A stretch of 64,000 nt of DNA from Pseudomonas cannabina (GCF_900100365.1 NZ_FNKU01000001.1:1736001-1800000), one strand, 5' to 3'. Positions 19,001-27,111 are shown, counted from the first letter of the stretch. Numbers and translations: made by a program. Notes: generated from the letters alone by a model not told the origin.

Positions 19001-21323
19001 GCGTGAGGCCGAGGGCAAATTCTGGTTCATGGCAACGTTCGCCAAGAAAAAAGTGGCCAGGGAACTGGCCTCTTCAGGCGGCGCTGTCGGTCTTCCGGAC
19101 ACCCTCGGCGACCTCGCCATCTTCGAGCGTCTGCATTCGCAACTCACGGAGCTGGACGCGCTGGCCGGTGACCTGCAGTCGATCCCGGGCTGGCAAGGCC
19201 TGAGCAGCGATGTTTCGCGTCTGTTCAGTGCAGCCTCGCTGGCTGAAAAACTGCGCGGGCTGCTCAGCAGTCTGGCCGAATCACCGGACCATCTGGTTTC
19301 ATTGCGCGCAGCGGTCGCGCGGCTGGTCATCGACGCAAATGAAATGTTGGCCCCCGGTGGGCAAATCAGCACAGCGTTATCAACGTTGCAACAGAGCCTG
19401 ACTCGCTATGAAGAAGCCGCTCAACTGTTTGCCGGGCTGGCTGCAATGGGTACTGACGCGCATCCGGGCGTTGCAGCGTTGCGAGCGACTTCGCTTTCCA
19501 TCCAGCAGCACGAAGAGCAACTGAAGGCTTGGTGCGACTGGTGCCGCGTGCGCGAGCAGGCGGGCGAAGCAGGTCTGACAAGTCTGGCATTGGCGCTTGA
19601 GGCCGGAAGGCTGGCGCCGTCTGCCAGCGAGGAGACGTTCGTCACGGCCTATGCCCACTGGTTCGCTACGCAGGGTATCGATGGCGAACCGCTCTTGAGG
19701 AATTTCGTGGCTGCCGAGCACATGAGTGACATCAGCGCTTTCGTTCGTCTCGACGACGAAATGGCGAAACTGACCGTACGCTATATTCGGGCAAAGCTCT
19801 GTGGCTTGATTCCTTCGAAAAATGACATTCCCAAAAGCAGCGGCTTCGCCATTCTCAAGCACGAATTGCAGAAGTCGCGCCGGCACAAACCTGTCCGGCA
19901 ACTGGCTATTGAAATGGGCGATGCGTTGAATCGTCTGGCGCCGTGCATGCTCATGAGCCCGCTATCGATTGCGCAGTTCTTGCCCGCCGATCAACCTCCG
20001 TTCGATCTGGTCATTTTCGACGAGGCGTCGCAGATCGCGCCATGGGACGCAATCGGCTCGATAGCCCGGGGCCGGCAAGTGATTATCGCAGGTGATCCGC
20101 GTCAGATGCCGCCTACGAACTTTTTCAATCGCGGCCCGAATGCCAGCGACGACGACACCGCCGAAGACATGGAGAGCATTCTGGACGAATGCCTGGCAGC
20201 CGGGGTGCCGAGCCATAGTCTGAGCTGGCACTACCGCAGTCGCCATGAAAGCCTGATCGCGTTCTCCAATCACCGCTACTACGACAGTCATCTTATTACG
20301 TTCCCGGCCGCAGAGACTCGCGCAAGTGCTGTCGAGTGGCGCAGGGTCGATGGTGTCTATGCGAAAGGAAAAGGGCGTTACAACCAGGCTGAGGCCGAAG
20401 CTATTGTGAGCGAGACCGTCAAACGCCTGACCGATCCCGCGTTCGTGGCGGCGGGTCATTCGATCGGGATCATCACGCTCAATTCCGATCAGCAAAAGCT
20501 GATCAACGACCTGCTGGATATGGCTCGCAAACAATACCCGCAGATCGAACCGTTTTTCCAGGACACGCTGACCGAGCCCGTTGTCGTCAAGAACCTGGAA
20601 ACAGTCCAGGGCGACGAGCGAGATCTCATTATGCTCGGGATCGGCTATGGCCCGACCGAGCCGGGTGCGCAGGTCATGTCCATGAACTTCGGGCCACTCA
20701 ACAAGGACGGCGGATGGCGCAGACTGAACGTCGCGATCACGCGTTCCCGTCGGGAAATGCTGGTGTTCTCGTCCTTCGATCCGTCAATGATCGACCTGAA
20801 CCGGACCAATGCTCGCGCGGTCCGGGATCTGAAGCATTTCATCGAGTTCGCTCAGCGGGGGCCAAAGGCCCTTGCAGAGGCCATCCAGGGCTCGGTTGGC
20901 GGTTATGACTCGCCGTTCGAAGAAGCCGTCGCTCAAGGGCTGAGGCGTCTTGGCTGGCAAGTCGTCCCGCAGATTGGCGTGTCGCGTTTCCGCATCGATC
21001 TGGGGGTCGTTCATCCTGACGGTCCAGGCGATTATCTGGCTGGCGTTGAATGCGATGGGGCGACTTATCACAGCGCTGCCACTGCCCGGGACCGGGATAA
21101 GGTCCGAGGCGCGATTCTGAATGGCCTCGGATGGAATCTAGTGCGCCTGTGGTCCACCGAATGGTGGGTCGACAAGGAGGGCGCATTACAGCGGCTGCAC
21201 GCAGCGTTGAACGACCTTCTGGCTGAAACCCGGTTGGAGGCCGTCGACAGTCAGGCAAACGAGCAGCCTCCGGCAGTGCCGGTGGTCATCGATTTCTCGG
21301 CTGACTCCGGCATCAACGCATGA
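16077..21323 (+). CDS. Giant DUF4011 helicase with C-terminal Vsr-like nuclease (HheA-like putative phage defence protein)
   Basis: Protein of 1748 residues. In order: an N-terminal beta-rich domain; a transglutaminase-like domain near 215-265 (ENGVATCLDTALLFAAAL, then GHAFAGVW); DUF4011 near 360 (LWQRKLLDLTTRNRLLHL); Walker A GPPGTGKSQT near 683; a long helical insert; Walker B VIFDEAS near 1310; superfamily-1 motifs SWHYRSRHESL, ETVQGDERDLI and RRLNVAITRSRRE; and a restriction-type nuclease near 1620-1720 with FEEAV, RIDLGV and GVECDG. AGGAG at 16065-16069 sits 7 bases before ATG 16077, better than ATG 16011. I recall this architecture from single-gene defence candidates (Hhe); function here is inferred. 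Confidence 0.85.
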   Translation: MNIKIEALIARKIGFASHQNAVPLVRELSIWNLEETSFENLTLSLSTDPDFVENRTWHIDRIHAGDRLSISERDIKLNAGYLSGLTESLSADVTMRLSQGDNLLVEQRFPTELLARTEWGGLSAMPELLAAFCMPNDPAVDRVLKAASQVLRRAGKKDGIDGYEGKSRTRTWELASAIWSGVCSFQLSYALPPASFEQQGQKVRPPSVILENGVATCLDTALLFAAALEQAGLNALLIMTKGHAFAGVWLQPQEFSQLLTDEASAVRKRLDLKKMVVFETTLATQAPAPGFSQAIAAAERQLDDEQFIMAIDLHRARMQKIRPMALVSVAQAPDATADAAPAVEGLEEAPALPGFDVEINTIDEGHAGKLTLWQRKLLDLTTRNRLLHLPDSAKGVRLLCPDPAALEDLLSSGQRIRVVPVPDLNSSGRDVALYEQQNNESLIDEVARQALARGEVLASLEKVKLEATLIDLFRKARSDLEEGGANTLFLAIGFLKWKKSAEDPKTYSAPLILLPVKLERKSALSGVTLSLLDEEPRFNLTLLELLRHDFELMIPGLDGELPGDESGIDVLGIWNIVRRAVRDVPGFEVSNELVLGTFSFAKYLMWKDLNANAAQLLQSPLVKHLLEPGEAGEGFSGSDEYPRPECLDSSVTPAQLFAPLPADSSQLAAVVASAGTRSFVMDGPPGTGKSQTIANMIAHNLALGRRVLFVAEKRAALDVVYRRLAEKGLGEFCLELHSSKASKVEVLKQLDRAWDVSDALSAEEWQREATRLQALRSKLNQLVDVLHRRWPNGLSLHQAIGRVIRDHGPQTPRLVWPAGTEHDAAAYGQLLDLSRRLGLNGAAARDLSDRFGALAQTQWSNAWQANIANAAREVPQAVDALNTASERLLGLMHLNLPVAEVGQVRQLSELATLVLESCGLNLSFAFAPDAVARIDATRRACQLIESYRELEESLSLDYADEACRRIPVEAMRGEWREAEGKFWFMATFAKKKVARELASSGGAVGLPDTLGDLAIFERLHSQLTELDALAGDLQSIPGWQGLSSDVSRLFSAASLAEKLRGLLSSLAESPDHLVSLRAAVARLVIDANEMLAPGGQISTALSTLQQSLTRYEEAAQLFAGLAAMGTDAHPGVAALRATSLSIQQHEEQLKAWCDWCRVREQAGEAGLTSLALALEAGRLAPSASEETFVTAYAHWFATQGIDGEPLLRNFVAAEHMSDISAFVRLDDEMAKLTVRYIRAKLCGLIPSKNDIPKSSGFAILKHELQKSRRHKPVRQLAIEMGDALNRLAPCMLMSPLSIAQFLPADQPPFDLVIFDEASQIAPWDAIGSIARGRQVIIAGDPRQMPPTNFFNRGPNASDDDTAEDMESILDECLAAGVPSHSLSWHYRSRHESLIAFSNHRYYDSHLITFPAAETRASAVEWRRVDGVYAKGKGRYNQAEAEAIVSETVKRLTDPAFVAAGHSIGIITLNSDQQKLINDLLDMARKQYPQIEPFFQDTLTEPVVVKNLETVQGDERDLIMLGIGYGPTEPGAQVMSMNFGPLNKDGGWRRLNVAITRSRREMLVFSSFDPSMIDLNRTNARAVRDLKHFIEFAQRGPKALAEAIQGSVGGYDSPFEEAVAQGLRRLGWQVVPQIGVSRFRIDLGVVHPDGPGDYLAGVECDGATYHSAATARDRDKVRGAILNGLGWNLVRLWSTEWWVDKEGALQRLHAALNDLLAETRLEAVDSQANEQPPAVPVVIDFSADSGINA

Positions 21324-21348
21324 AGACCTGGCGCTCCGCTGCGGGGCG

Positions 21349-22467
21349 CTACGGCGCCCTTCGAAGCGTGATGCGCGTCAGTTCCGAGGGTTGGCCAAGG
21401 CGGATGGCGAATCCAGGCCAGAGTGCGGTGCCGTTATTGACGTACAACTGCATACCGTCGACATCGTAAAGCCCCGATACAAATCCCCCGTTTGCCAGGG
21501 CCAACAGTCGGTGGAGACCAAAGATCATTCCACCATGGGTGTGCCCTGAAAGTTGTAACGCCACCCCTTGGGTCGCTGTTTCCCGCGCATTTCTTGGCTG
21601 ATGGTCGAGCAGGATGATCGGTATGTCCTTTGCGATGCCGTTTATGGCTTTCTGGACGTCAGGGGCGGGGAAGCCTGTTTTCGGTGCCGTTACATCCGTC
21701 ACGCCAGCCAGTGCAATCCGCGCACCATCATGCTCGATCAACGTGTGGCTGTTCGCGAGTGGCACCATGCCCAACGAGACAAAGTGCTGCATCCACGCTT
21801 CGTTATCGAAGAAGTATTCGTGGTTGCCGGGGATAACATAAACGCCGTCCGGCGCACGCAGATCGCGCAGGGCATCAATGTCCTGCTTGCGGTCACTGAG
21901 CGAGCCATCGATCAGATCACCAGTGATAACGATCAGGTCGACACCCAAGGCATTCGATTCCTTGACGACCGCTTGCGTCCATGGCGCATCAAACAGGCGA
22001 CTGATGTGCATGTCAGTCAGCTGCAAGACCTTGTAGCCGTCGAATTGCGGGGGCAGGTTTTTGATCGCAATCTCGAGATCTTTCACCGGCGGCACACGCA
22101 CTGCCTGCTGAACACCGATTGCCGCCAGCAATAAGGCGGCTATGCCAATGGCATACCGCAGCTTCGCGGGAATGATCAGCCATCGCCGCCGGATCAGCAT
22201 CGTCAGCAAAGTGCCCAGGTCGACAATGATTTGCAGCACAGCCAATAACAGAATCGCGCCGAACGCCCAGTTGAAGAGCATGACAATGTCGCGTGGAAAC
22301 TCTGGCGAAAACACGCTGCCGGACGAAAATCGGCAATACAGGTGATATTGCGAAGCAAGGATAAGTAACACGCCCACGGCAATTTTGGTTCGTGGCATCC
22401 ATGGCATGGGCCACAGATAGCGCACGATGACGTAAAGGCAGGGCAGGCTGAACATGACATGGAACAT
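21349..22467 (-). CDS. Membrane-anchored metallophosphoesterase (YkuE/YaeI-like)
   Basis: Protein of 372 residues with about four N-terminal transmembrane helices, then a calcineurin-like phosphoesterase domain. Metal ligands are visible in LQLTDMHIS, VITGDLIDG, VIPGNHEYFF and LSGHTHGGM. AAGGGAGTG lies just upstream of the ATG at 22467; longer frames reach 22575 without a ribosome site. It is convergent with the giant helicase (25 bases between stops). Relatives act on lipid-linked or membrane substrates; the substrate here is unknown. Confidence 0.86.
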   Translation of the reverse strand: MFHVMFSLPCLYVIVRYLWPMPWMPRTKIAVGVLLILASQYHLYCRFSSGSVFSPEFPRDIVMLFNWAFGAILLLAVLQIIVDLGTLLTMLIRRRWLIIPAKLRYAIGIAALLLAAIGVQQAVRVPPVKDLEIAIKNLPPQFDGYKVLQLTDMHISRLFDAPWTQAVVKESNALGVDLIVITGDLIDGSLSDRKQDIDALRDLRAPDGVYVIPGNHEYFFDNEAWMQHFVSLGMVPLANSHTLIEHDGARIALAGVTDVTAPKTGFPAPDVQKAINGIAKDIPIILLDHQPRNARETATQGVALQLSGHTHGGMIFGLHRLLALANGGFVSGLYDVDGMQLYVNNGTALWPGFAIRLGQPSELTRITLRRAP

Positions 22468-22799
22468 CAACTCACTCCCTTGAAAATTAACGCTCGCTGT
22501 TCCGTCACTGGTGTTCCCCGCGATTGCCTGCGATGCATTTGCCCTGTCCTTCATCAAATAGTCAGGTGCAATCACGCCACATAAGCAGGAGACTCACAAG
22601 CGCAAAATCGGTGGTGTCCGCAAAGTATGCCGAGGCAGGCTTGCCAAACAGTGGATCATGCCAGCACAGCCTTACTTTCAGCCCTTCATGCATGGCTTCA
22701 TGGTGATGTAATACGTCCAGAAGCCCCCACTGCGCCTGAGTCGACTCGAACCAACGGGTGCCGCCAGCGCCGACATCGATTTTCAATGGATACTTAACA
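22468..22799. other. Divergent intergenic region between phosphoesterase and oxidoreductase genes
   Basis: About 330 bases that should carry both promoters. On the - strand a frame stays open from the oxidoreductase start down to 22562 and would encode about 78 residues with a plausible composition (KYPLKIDVGAGGTRWF). It has no ATG or GTG start with a ribosome site outside the neighbouring gene. I do not call it a gene. Confidence 0.4.
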
Positions 22800-24125
22800 A
22801 TGCCAGCACCTTTGATTTCTGTAGAAACCTCTCCCGAGCTACCGGCGGAGGCTGATGTGGTAGTTATTGGCGGCGGCATCATCGGGGCGTTTACAGCGTA
22901 TTACTTGGCGAAACGCGGCATGAAGGTCGCGCTGGTGGAAAAGGGGCGTATTGGCGCTGAACAATCGAGTCGTAACTGGGGCTGGTGTCGTCAGCAGAAT
23001 CGCGATGCGCGCGAGCTGCCGATGGCAACCAAAAGCCTGGACTTGTGGGAGCAATTCGGCGCAGATACAGGCGAACAGACGGGATTCACGCGTTGCGGCC
23101 TGCTGTACCTGAGCAATGACGAAAAAGAGCTCGCTGGGTGGGCGAGTTGGGGCGAATTCGCCCGGACCGTCAATGTCGAGACCCACATGCTCAGCGCAGA
23201 GCAAGCCGCCGAACGCGGCAAGGCGACCGGAAAACACTGGAAAGGCGGGGTGTTTTCACCTTCCGACGGCATTGCGGACCCATCCCGAGCTGCCCCCGCA
23301 GTGGCGCGCGCAATCATGGCATTGGGCAGCACCGTGCATCAGGGCTGCGCGGTTCGAGGTGTCGAAACCGAAGGGGGCCGGTTGTCTGCGGTGGTGACTG
23401 AAAAAGGCACCATCCGCACCCGGATTGCTGTGCTTTCCGCTGGCGCATGGGCCTCGTCCTTTTGCCGGCAGTACGGGATTCGCTTCCCGCAGGCCAGCAT
23501 TCGCCAGACCGTGCTTTCTGTCTCGCCTCCGGATGGAGAGATACCCAGCGCGCTGCACACGGCGGGTGTGTCGATGACGCGCCGCTTCGACGGCAGCTAC
23601 ACGCTGGCCATCAGCGGCCGTGGACGTGTCGACGTCACGCCTCAACTGCTCGGTTTTGCCACGCAGTTTCTGCCCATGTTTCAGCGCAGATGGCGCAACC
23701 TTGCGCCAGGTGGGCTGGAGGGCTTGCGCTCGGGTCATGAAAGCTGGAAACGCTGGCGGCTGGACCAACCGACGCCGATGGAGAAGATGCGAATTCTCGA
23801 CCCGAAACCAGATGCTTCTGCGGTCGAGCTGACCTACAAGCGCGCGGTTGAACTTATCCCGCTATTGAAAGCGACCTCGATAAAGGCTGCCTGGGCGGGC
23901 TACGTAGACAGCCCGCCTGATGGCGTGCCCGGGATCGGCGAAATGGCCAGTCTGCCGGGCCTGGTACTGGCAGCGGGGTTTAGCGGACATGGCTTTGGCA
24001 TCGGTCCAGGCGCCGGTCATCTGATCGCTGATATCGTCAGCGGCGCAAAGCCTATCGTCGACCCGCGCCCTTACCACCCGGACCGTTTTCAATCGTCCGC
24101 TTGGGGCAAGGTTGCTGATTTTTGA
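22800..24125 (+). CDS. FAD-dependent oxidoreductase, DAO/D-amino-acid dehydrogenase-like
   Basis: Protein of 441 residues. The N-terminal dinucleotide fold ADVVVIGGGIIGAFTAYYLA binds FAD, followed by SRNWGWCRQQNRD, a segment typical of DadA-like amine or amino-acid oxidases. The C-terminus has AAGFSGHGFGIGPGAGHLIA, which closes the FAD site. ATG 22800 is preferred to a GTG at 22758. It probably oxidises a secondary or primary amine; the substrate cannot be read. Its transcript may run to the terminator at 24314. Confidence 0.85.
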   Translation: MPAPLISVETSPELPAEADVVVIGGGIIGAFTAYYLAKRGMKVALVEKGRIGAEQSSRNWGWCRQQNRDARELPMATKSLDLWEQFGADTGEQTGFTRCGLLYLSNDEKELAGWASWGEFARTVNVETHMLSAEQAAERGKATGKHWKGGVFSPSDGIADPSRAAPAVARAIMALGSTVHQGCAVRGVETEGGRLSAVVTEKGTIRTRIAVLSAGAWASSFCRQYGIRFPQASIRQTVLSVSPPDGEIPSALHTAGVSMTRRFDGSYTLAISGRGRVDVTPQLLGFATQFLPMFQRRWRNLAPGGLEGLRSGHESWKRWRLDQPTPMEKMRILDPKPDASAVELTYKRAVELIPLLKATSIKAAWAGYVDSPPDGVPGIGEMASLPGLVLAAGFSGHGFGIGPGAGHLIADIVSGAKPIVDPRPYHPDRFQSSAWGKVADF

Positions 24126-24166
24126 ATACGAAGAGGGCGCGTATAGCAAAAGGCTTACACGCAGTG

Positions 24167-24204
24167 GAGTGGATCCACTCTGTACCGCGCCTCGAACAAG
24201 GCGC
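24167..24204. other. Two hairpins upstream of a micro-ORF
   Basis: GAGTGGATCCACTC at 24167-24180 is a perfect 14-bp palindrome. GCGCC at 24187-24191 pairs with GGCGC at 24200-24204. Both precede the micro-ORF at 24253 and the terminator at 24314. The palindrome could be an operator, or the whole stretch a structured RNA; the sequence alone does not decide. Confidence 0.35.
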
Positions 24205-24252
24205 AATCTACACCCATCAACCGCAGCGCAGGAAGCGCTACGGAGGTCAAGG

Positions 24253-24303
24253 ATGATCACCATTGCCAAGATGGCTACCGACAGGATGTTGGAATGGTAT
24301 TGA
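24253..24303 (+). CDS. Candidate 16-residue micro-ORF
   Basis: GGAGG at 24242-24246 lies 6 bases before an ATG that opens 16 codons (MITIAKMATDRMLEWY) and stops 10 bases before a strong terminator. The ribosome site is better than that of many genes here. No family is recognisable. It could be a micropeptide, a leader peptide, or the remnant of a larger gene. Confidence 0.35.
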   Translation: MITIAKMATDRMLEWY

Positions 24304-24313
24304 TAGAAAAACG

Positions 24314-24335
24314 ACCCGCTTCGGCGGGTTTTTTT
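24314..24335 (+). terminator. Rho-independent terminator
   Basis: ACCCGC (24314-24319), loop TTCG, GCGGGT (24324-24329), then a run of seven T. It ends transcription from the oxidoreductase or micro-ORF and lies 24 bases before the DUF2845 gene. Confidence 0.9.
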
Positions 24336-24359
24336 ATGGCTGCGGTTTGACTGGAGCGC

Positions 24360-24674
24360 ATGAACATGCGGCGTAAAAAACGCGTCCTGACTTACGTATG
24401 TGTTGTTCTTGCCAGCGTTATCGGAACCGCGAACGCGACCATGCGCTGTGGTACGGCGTTAATCAGTGAAGGTGACTCTATGGCGACGGTGCTGGACAGG
24501 TGCGGTCCGCCACCCAAAAAGAGCAGCGAAGGCCCGGCCAGACGGGCCAATGGCGTTCCGAGACTGAACGCTGCGACCATAACGGTATTCGTTTATGGTC
24601 CAGATGGCGGCTCCTATCAATACCTTCGGTTTATAGATGAAAAGCTTGTCGAGATTGACATGAAGCGTGAATGA
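24360..24674 (+). CDS. Exported DUF2845 protein
   Basis: Small protein of 104 residues with a signal peptide (MRRKKRVLTYVCVVLASVIGTANA). The mature part carries the DUF2845 pattern: MRCGTALISEGDSMATVLDR, then CGPP, with two cysteines that may pair in the periplasm. A second ATG at 24366 is an alternative start. Function unknown. A terminator just upstream suggests its own promoter in the short gap or read-through. Confidence 0.8.
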   Translation: MNMRRKKRVLTYVCVVLASVIGTANATMRCGTALISEGDSMATVLDRCGPPPKKSSEGPARRANGVPRLNAATITVFVYGPDGGSYQYLRFIDEKLVEIDMKRE

Positions 24675-24751
24675 ATCAGAAAACTCGAAATATCTTGAAA
24701 CATTAGCCGAGCGACGCGAGTCAATGGAGTATCTATCTTCAAGGTTTTCCG

Positions 24752-25930
24752 ATGAAAACGCCCCGACCCACCGCACGGCTTCAACCCCTGACCAACCTGC
24801 GTAATCTGAAGATGGCCCGCTCTGCGCATGCCTTCGTTCGAGGCAATACGGCGCAGTTCTACGAGTGGCTCAATAGCCAGCCCGGAAGACGCTTGCCGAG
24901 CGGCCCGCCGGTGTGGATTTGTGGGGACTGCCATGCTGGCAATCTAGGGCCTACCGGCGATTTGAAAGGGCGAATCGACATCCACATACGCGATCTGGAT
25001 CAATCCGTGGTCGGAAATCCGGCCCACGACCTGGTAAGGCTCGGGTTGTCCCTGGCAACCGCTGCTCGGGGCTCCGATCTGCCGGGCGTCACCACCGCGC
25101 GAATGCTGGAAGAGATGATGCAGGGTTATGAACAGGCGTTCATGGACAACGGCGACGAAGAGCCTGATCGACCTGCACATGTGAAAGCCGGGATGCGCAG
25201 CGCCGTGCAGCGCACATGGAAGCACCTGGCCACGGAACGTATTGAAGACATGCGACCCACCATCCCGCTGGGCAAGCATTTCTGGGCACTGTCCCGTGCG
25301 GAACGCGATGCGATCAAAGCGCTGTGCGCCACGCCGGATATCCACGCTTTGGTGACATCGCTCAAAGGACGATCACCCGATGACAGCGTGCAGTTACTCG
25401 ACTCAGCCTATTGGGTAAAGGGCTGCAGTTCTCTGGGGCTGCTTCGCTATGCAGTATTAATGGGCGTTGGCGACGACGATGATCAGGAATTCTGCCTGCT
25501 GGATATCAAGGAAGCCGTCGCAGCCGCCGCCCCGCGAACGGCCAGAGCGCGCATGCCGAGAGACAATGGCCGGCGAGTAGTGGAGGGCGCAAGGCATCTT
25601 TCGCCTGGCCTGGGAAGCAGAATGGTTGCGGTGCAGATGCTCGATCATTCGTTCTTCATCCGTGAGCTGCTTCCTCAAGACATGAAGCTGGAGCTCGATG
25701 AACTCACCCAGCCGGAAGCCATGCAGGCAGCGGCGTATCTTGCAAAAGTGGTTGGCATCGCCCACGCCAGGCAGATGGATCTGGCGACGCGTACGGCGTG
25801 GATCCGCGATCTGCAAACCAACCGCTCCCGAACGCTGGATGCACCTTCCTGGCTGTGGTCGAGTGTTGTTCAACTGGTGGGCAACCATGAGCAAAGCTAT
25901 CTGGAGCATTGCCGGCGCTACGCGCTGTAG
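24752..25930 (+). CDS. DUF2252 family protein
   Basis: Protein of 392 residues with the DUF2252 core: ARSAHAFVRGNTAQFYEWL, then WICGDCHAGNLGP, IHIRDLDQSVVGNPAHDLVR and, further on, HARQMD. The GDCH...RDLDQ arrangement resembles kinase-like folds (aminoglycoside phosphotransferase type), suggesting a small-molecule kinase. No substrate is known. Cytoplasmic and probably monocistronic, ending at the hairpin near 25944. Confidence 0.85.
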   Translation: MKTPRPTARLQPLTNLRNLKMARSAHAFVRGNTAQFYEWLNSQPGRRLPSGPPVWICGDCHAGNLGPTGDLKGRIDIHIRDLDQSVVGNPAHDLVRLGLSLATAARGSDLPGVTTARMLEEMMQGYEQAFMDNGDEEPDRPAHVKAGMRSAVQRTWKHLATERIEDMRPTIPLGKHFWALSRAERDAIKALCATPDIHALVTSLKGRSPDDSVQLLDSAYWVKGCSSLGLLRYAVLMGVGDDDDQEFCLLDIKEAVAAAAPRTARARMPRDNGRRVVEGARHLSPGLGSRMVAVQMLDHSFFIRELLPQDMKLELDELTQPEAMQAAAYLAKVVGIAHARQMDLATRTAWIRDLQTNRSRTLDAPSWLWSSVVQLVGNHEQSYLEHCRRYAL

Positions 25931-25943
25931 CATTGTTTCCGAC

Positions 25944-25983
25944 CGGCCGCTTGAAACGCATAGGTACGCGTCCTGAGCGGCCG
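25944..25983. terminator. Inverted repeat between convergent genes
   Basis: CGGCCGCT (25944-25951) pairs with AGCGGCCG (25976-25983), and the loop can pair further (ACGC with GCGT). It lies between the DUF2252 gene and the convergent tspO, so it may serve both strands. There is no clear T-run. Confidence 0.45.
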
Positions 25984-26022
25984 ACCGGGGTGATCTCTGT
26001 CTGCAAGCTGCCTGAAATCGCG

Positions 26023-26462
26023 TCATTTATTGTGACGCCGAATGGAAAAGTTCAGCGCCGCTGCCACCGATAGCCACGCCAGATACGGCAATAAAATCAG
26101 CCCTGTGACCACGTCCAGCTGCAATGCCATCACAACCATCACGGCCACGACGATCCAGAGCATAGCAAGAATGACCATCGCCGCGAGGATGCGATGCGCT
26201 CCGAAAAACACCGGCGTCCATAGCGTATTCAACGCAATCTGAGCAGCCCACAAGGCCAGCAAGGTCTCGCTGCCTGGCAACAGGGTCAAGCGATAGCCAG
26301 CCCAGGCGAGAAGCAGATAGATCGTCGTCCATGCGACCGGAAACGCCCAGTCAGGTGGAGTGAACGCTGGTTTTTTGAGCGCTTGATACCATGCGTTGGC
26401 TTGAAGATGATGCCGGTAGCTCCGGCGGCGCAGCATGCTAGCAGGTAGATTAGGAAGGTCAT
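26023..26462 (-). pseudogene. tspO: tspO (TspO/MBR tryptophan-rich sensory protein), one-base frameshift
   Basis: The - strand frame from ATG 26462 encodes a typical TspO start (MTFLIYLLACCAAGATGIIF), then shifts. The rest (AWYQALKKPAFTPPDW, then FPVAWTTIYLLLAWAGYRL and three more helices) is in a frame that by itself could only start at 26436 with unrelated residues. One base is missing near 26396-26402, where FKPNAWYQ would be expected. TspO binds tetrapyrroles in the membrane. Whether the shift is biological or a sequencing error cannot be told. Confidence 0.82.
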
Positions 26463-26726
26463 GGGGGGTCCTGGGTTAAGGCGGTCTGAAGCTGGAGATT
26501 AGTGGCTGCCAAAAGTTTTGACGCCTTTGCGATAGAAAGGTCCTTTTTTCTGGTTCAGCCCAGATAAAAAGGATTCCATTGATGGGCCACTGCAGATTTT
26601 TTGTGCACGTAAAGGCTCGCTCTGCGTAAGAGGCGCTAACGCGTAGCAGTAGAGTTGTTGGTTTTGCATACAGAACTATTTGATGTCGCATTATACTGAA
26701 CCACGATAGTTCTCTGGTAAGCTTAG
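26463..26726. other. Gene-free stretch
   Basis: No ORF with a believable start or protein character on either strand. It should hold the tspO promoter. Ends at MITE copy b. Confidence 0.5.
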
Positions 26727-26825
26727 GGAGACGCTGATTTATTCTAAAACCCAGCTGTTGCCCCCAGATAAATCAAGGCCTCCAGAGCGTTGCAGGGACG
26801 AAAAATCGAATAAATCAGCGCCTCC
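26727..26825 (+). repeat. 99-bp MITE, copy b
   Basis: Same sequence and orientation as copy a. Flanks are TTAG (26723-26726) and CTAG (26826-26829), differing in one base, so either the duplication mutated or one end was rearranged. It does not interrupt a recognisable gene. Confidence 0.92.
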
Positions 26826-26829
26826 CTAG

Positions 26830-27052
26830 AAACTCAAAAAACAGCAAGTTATGGAGCAATGCTTGAAAAGGATTTTTTGATGAGTTTTTTACCAAGGTTG
26901 CTTGCCGAGTATGCTCAAGCCCAAGGGAATCAAGGGGTTGAGGAGATTGAGGGGTGTTTTCCACTCAAAACGCGACTGGCGCAACAGCATCGTATGCTTG
27001 TAATGGGTTATGAGTACCGGTGACACTAGAGTCACAGTCACAAATAGATACA
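26830..27052. other. Gene-free flank of dif
   Basis: About 220 bases between MITE b and dif with no supported gene. TGACACTAGAGTCA near 27020 is a near-palindrome close to dif. Nothing else stands out. Confidence 0.4.
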
Positions 27053-27080
27053 ATTTAACATAATATACATTATGCGTACC
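27053..27080 (-). other. dif: dif chromosome-dimer resolution site (XerC/XerD)
   Basis: Read on the - strand, the 28 bases are a XerC arm GGTACGCATAA, a central TGTATA and a XerD arm TTATGTTAAAT. From memory this differs from E. coli dif at one position (fourth base, A for G). dif lies at the replication terminus, where XerCD resolve chromosome dimers under FtsK control; filamentous phages also integrate there. A Zot remnant begins 32 bases away. Six 8-bp KOPS-like words in this window all point toward this site, which supports a true chromosomal dif over a stray phage att site. Confidence 0.87.
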
Positions 27081-27111
27081 TTTGAATTCCCATCCTGCGT
27101 CGTTCTGCAGA

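Noticed and set aside
22562..22882. Possible small - strand gene of about 78-106 residues between the phosphoesterase and oxidoreductase genes
   Set aside because: The only ATG lies inside the oxidoreductase gene, no ribosome site is seen, and no family is recognised. Kept only as a note in the intergenic entry.
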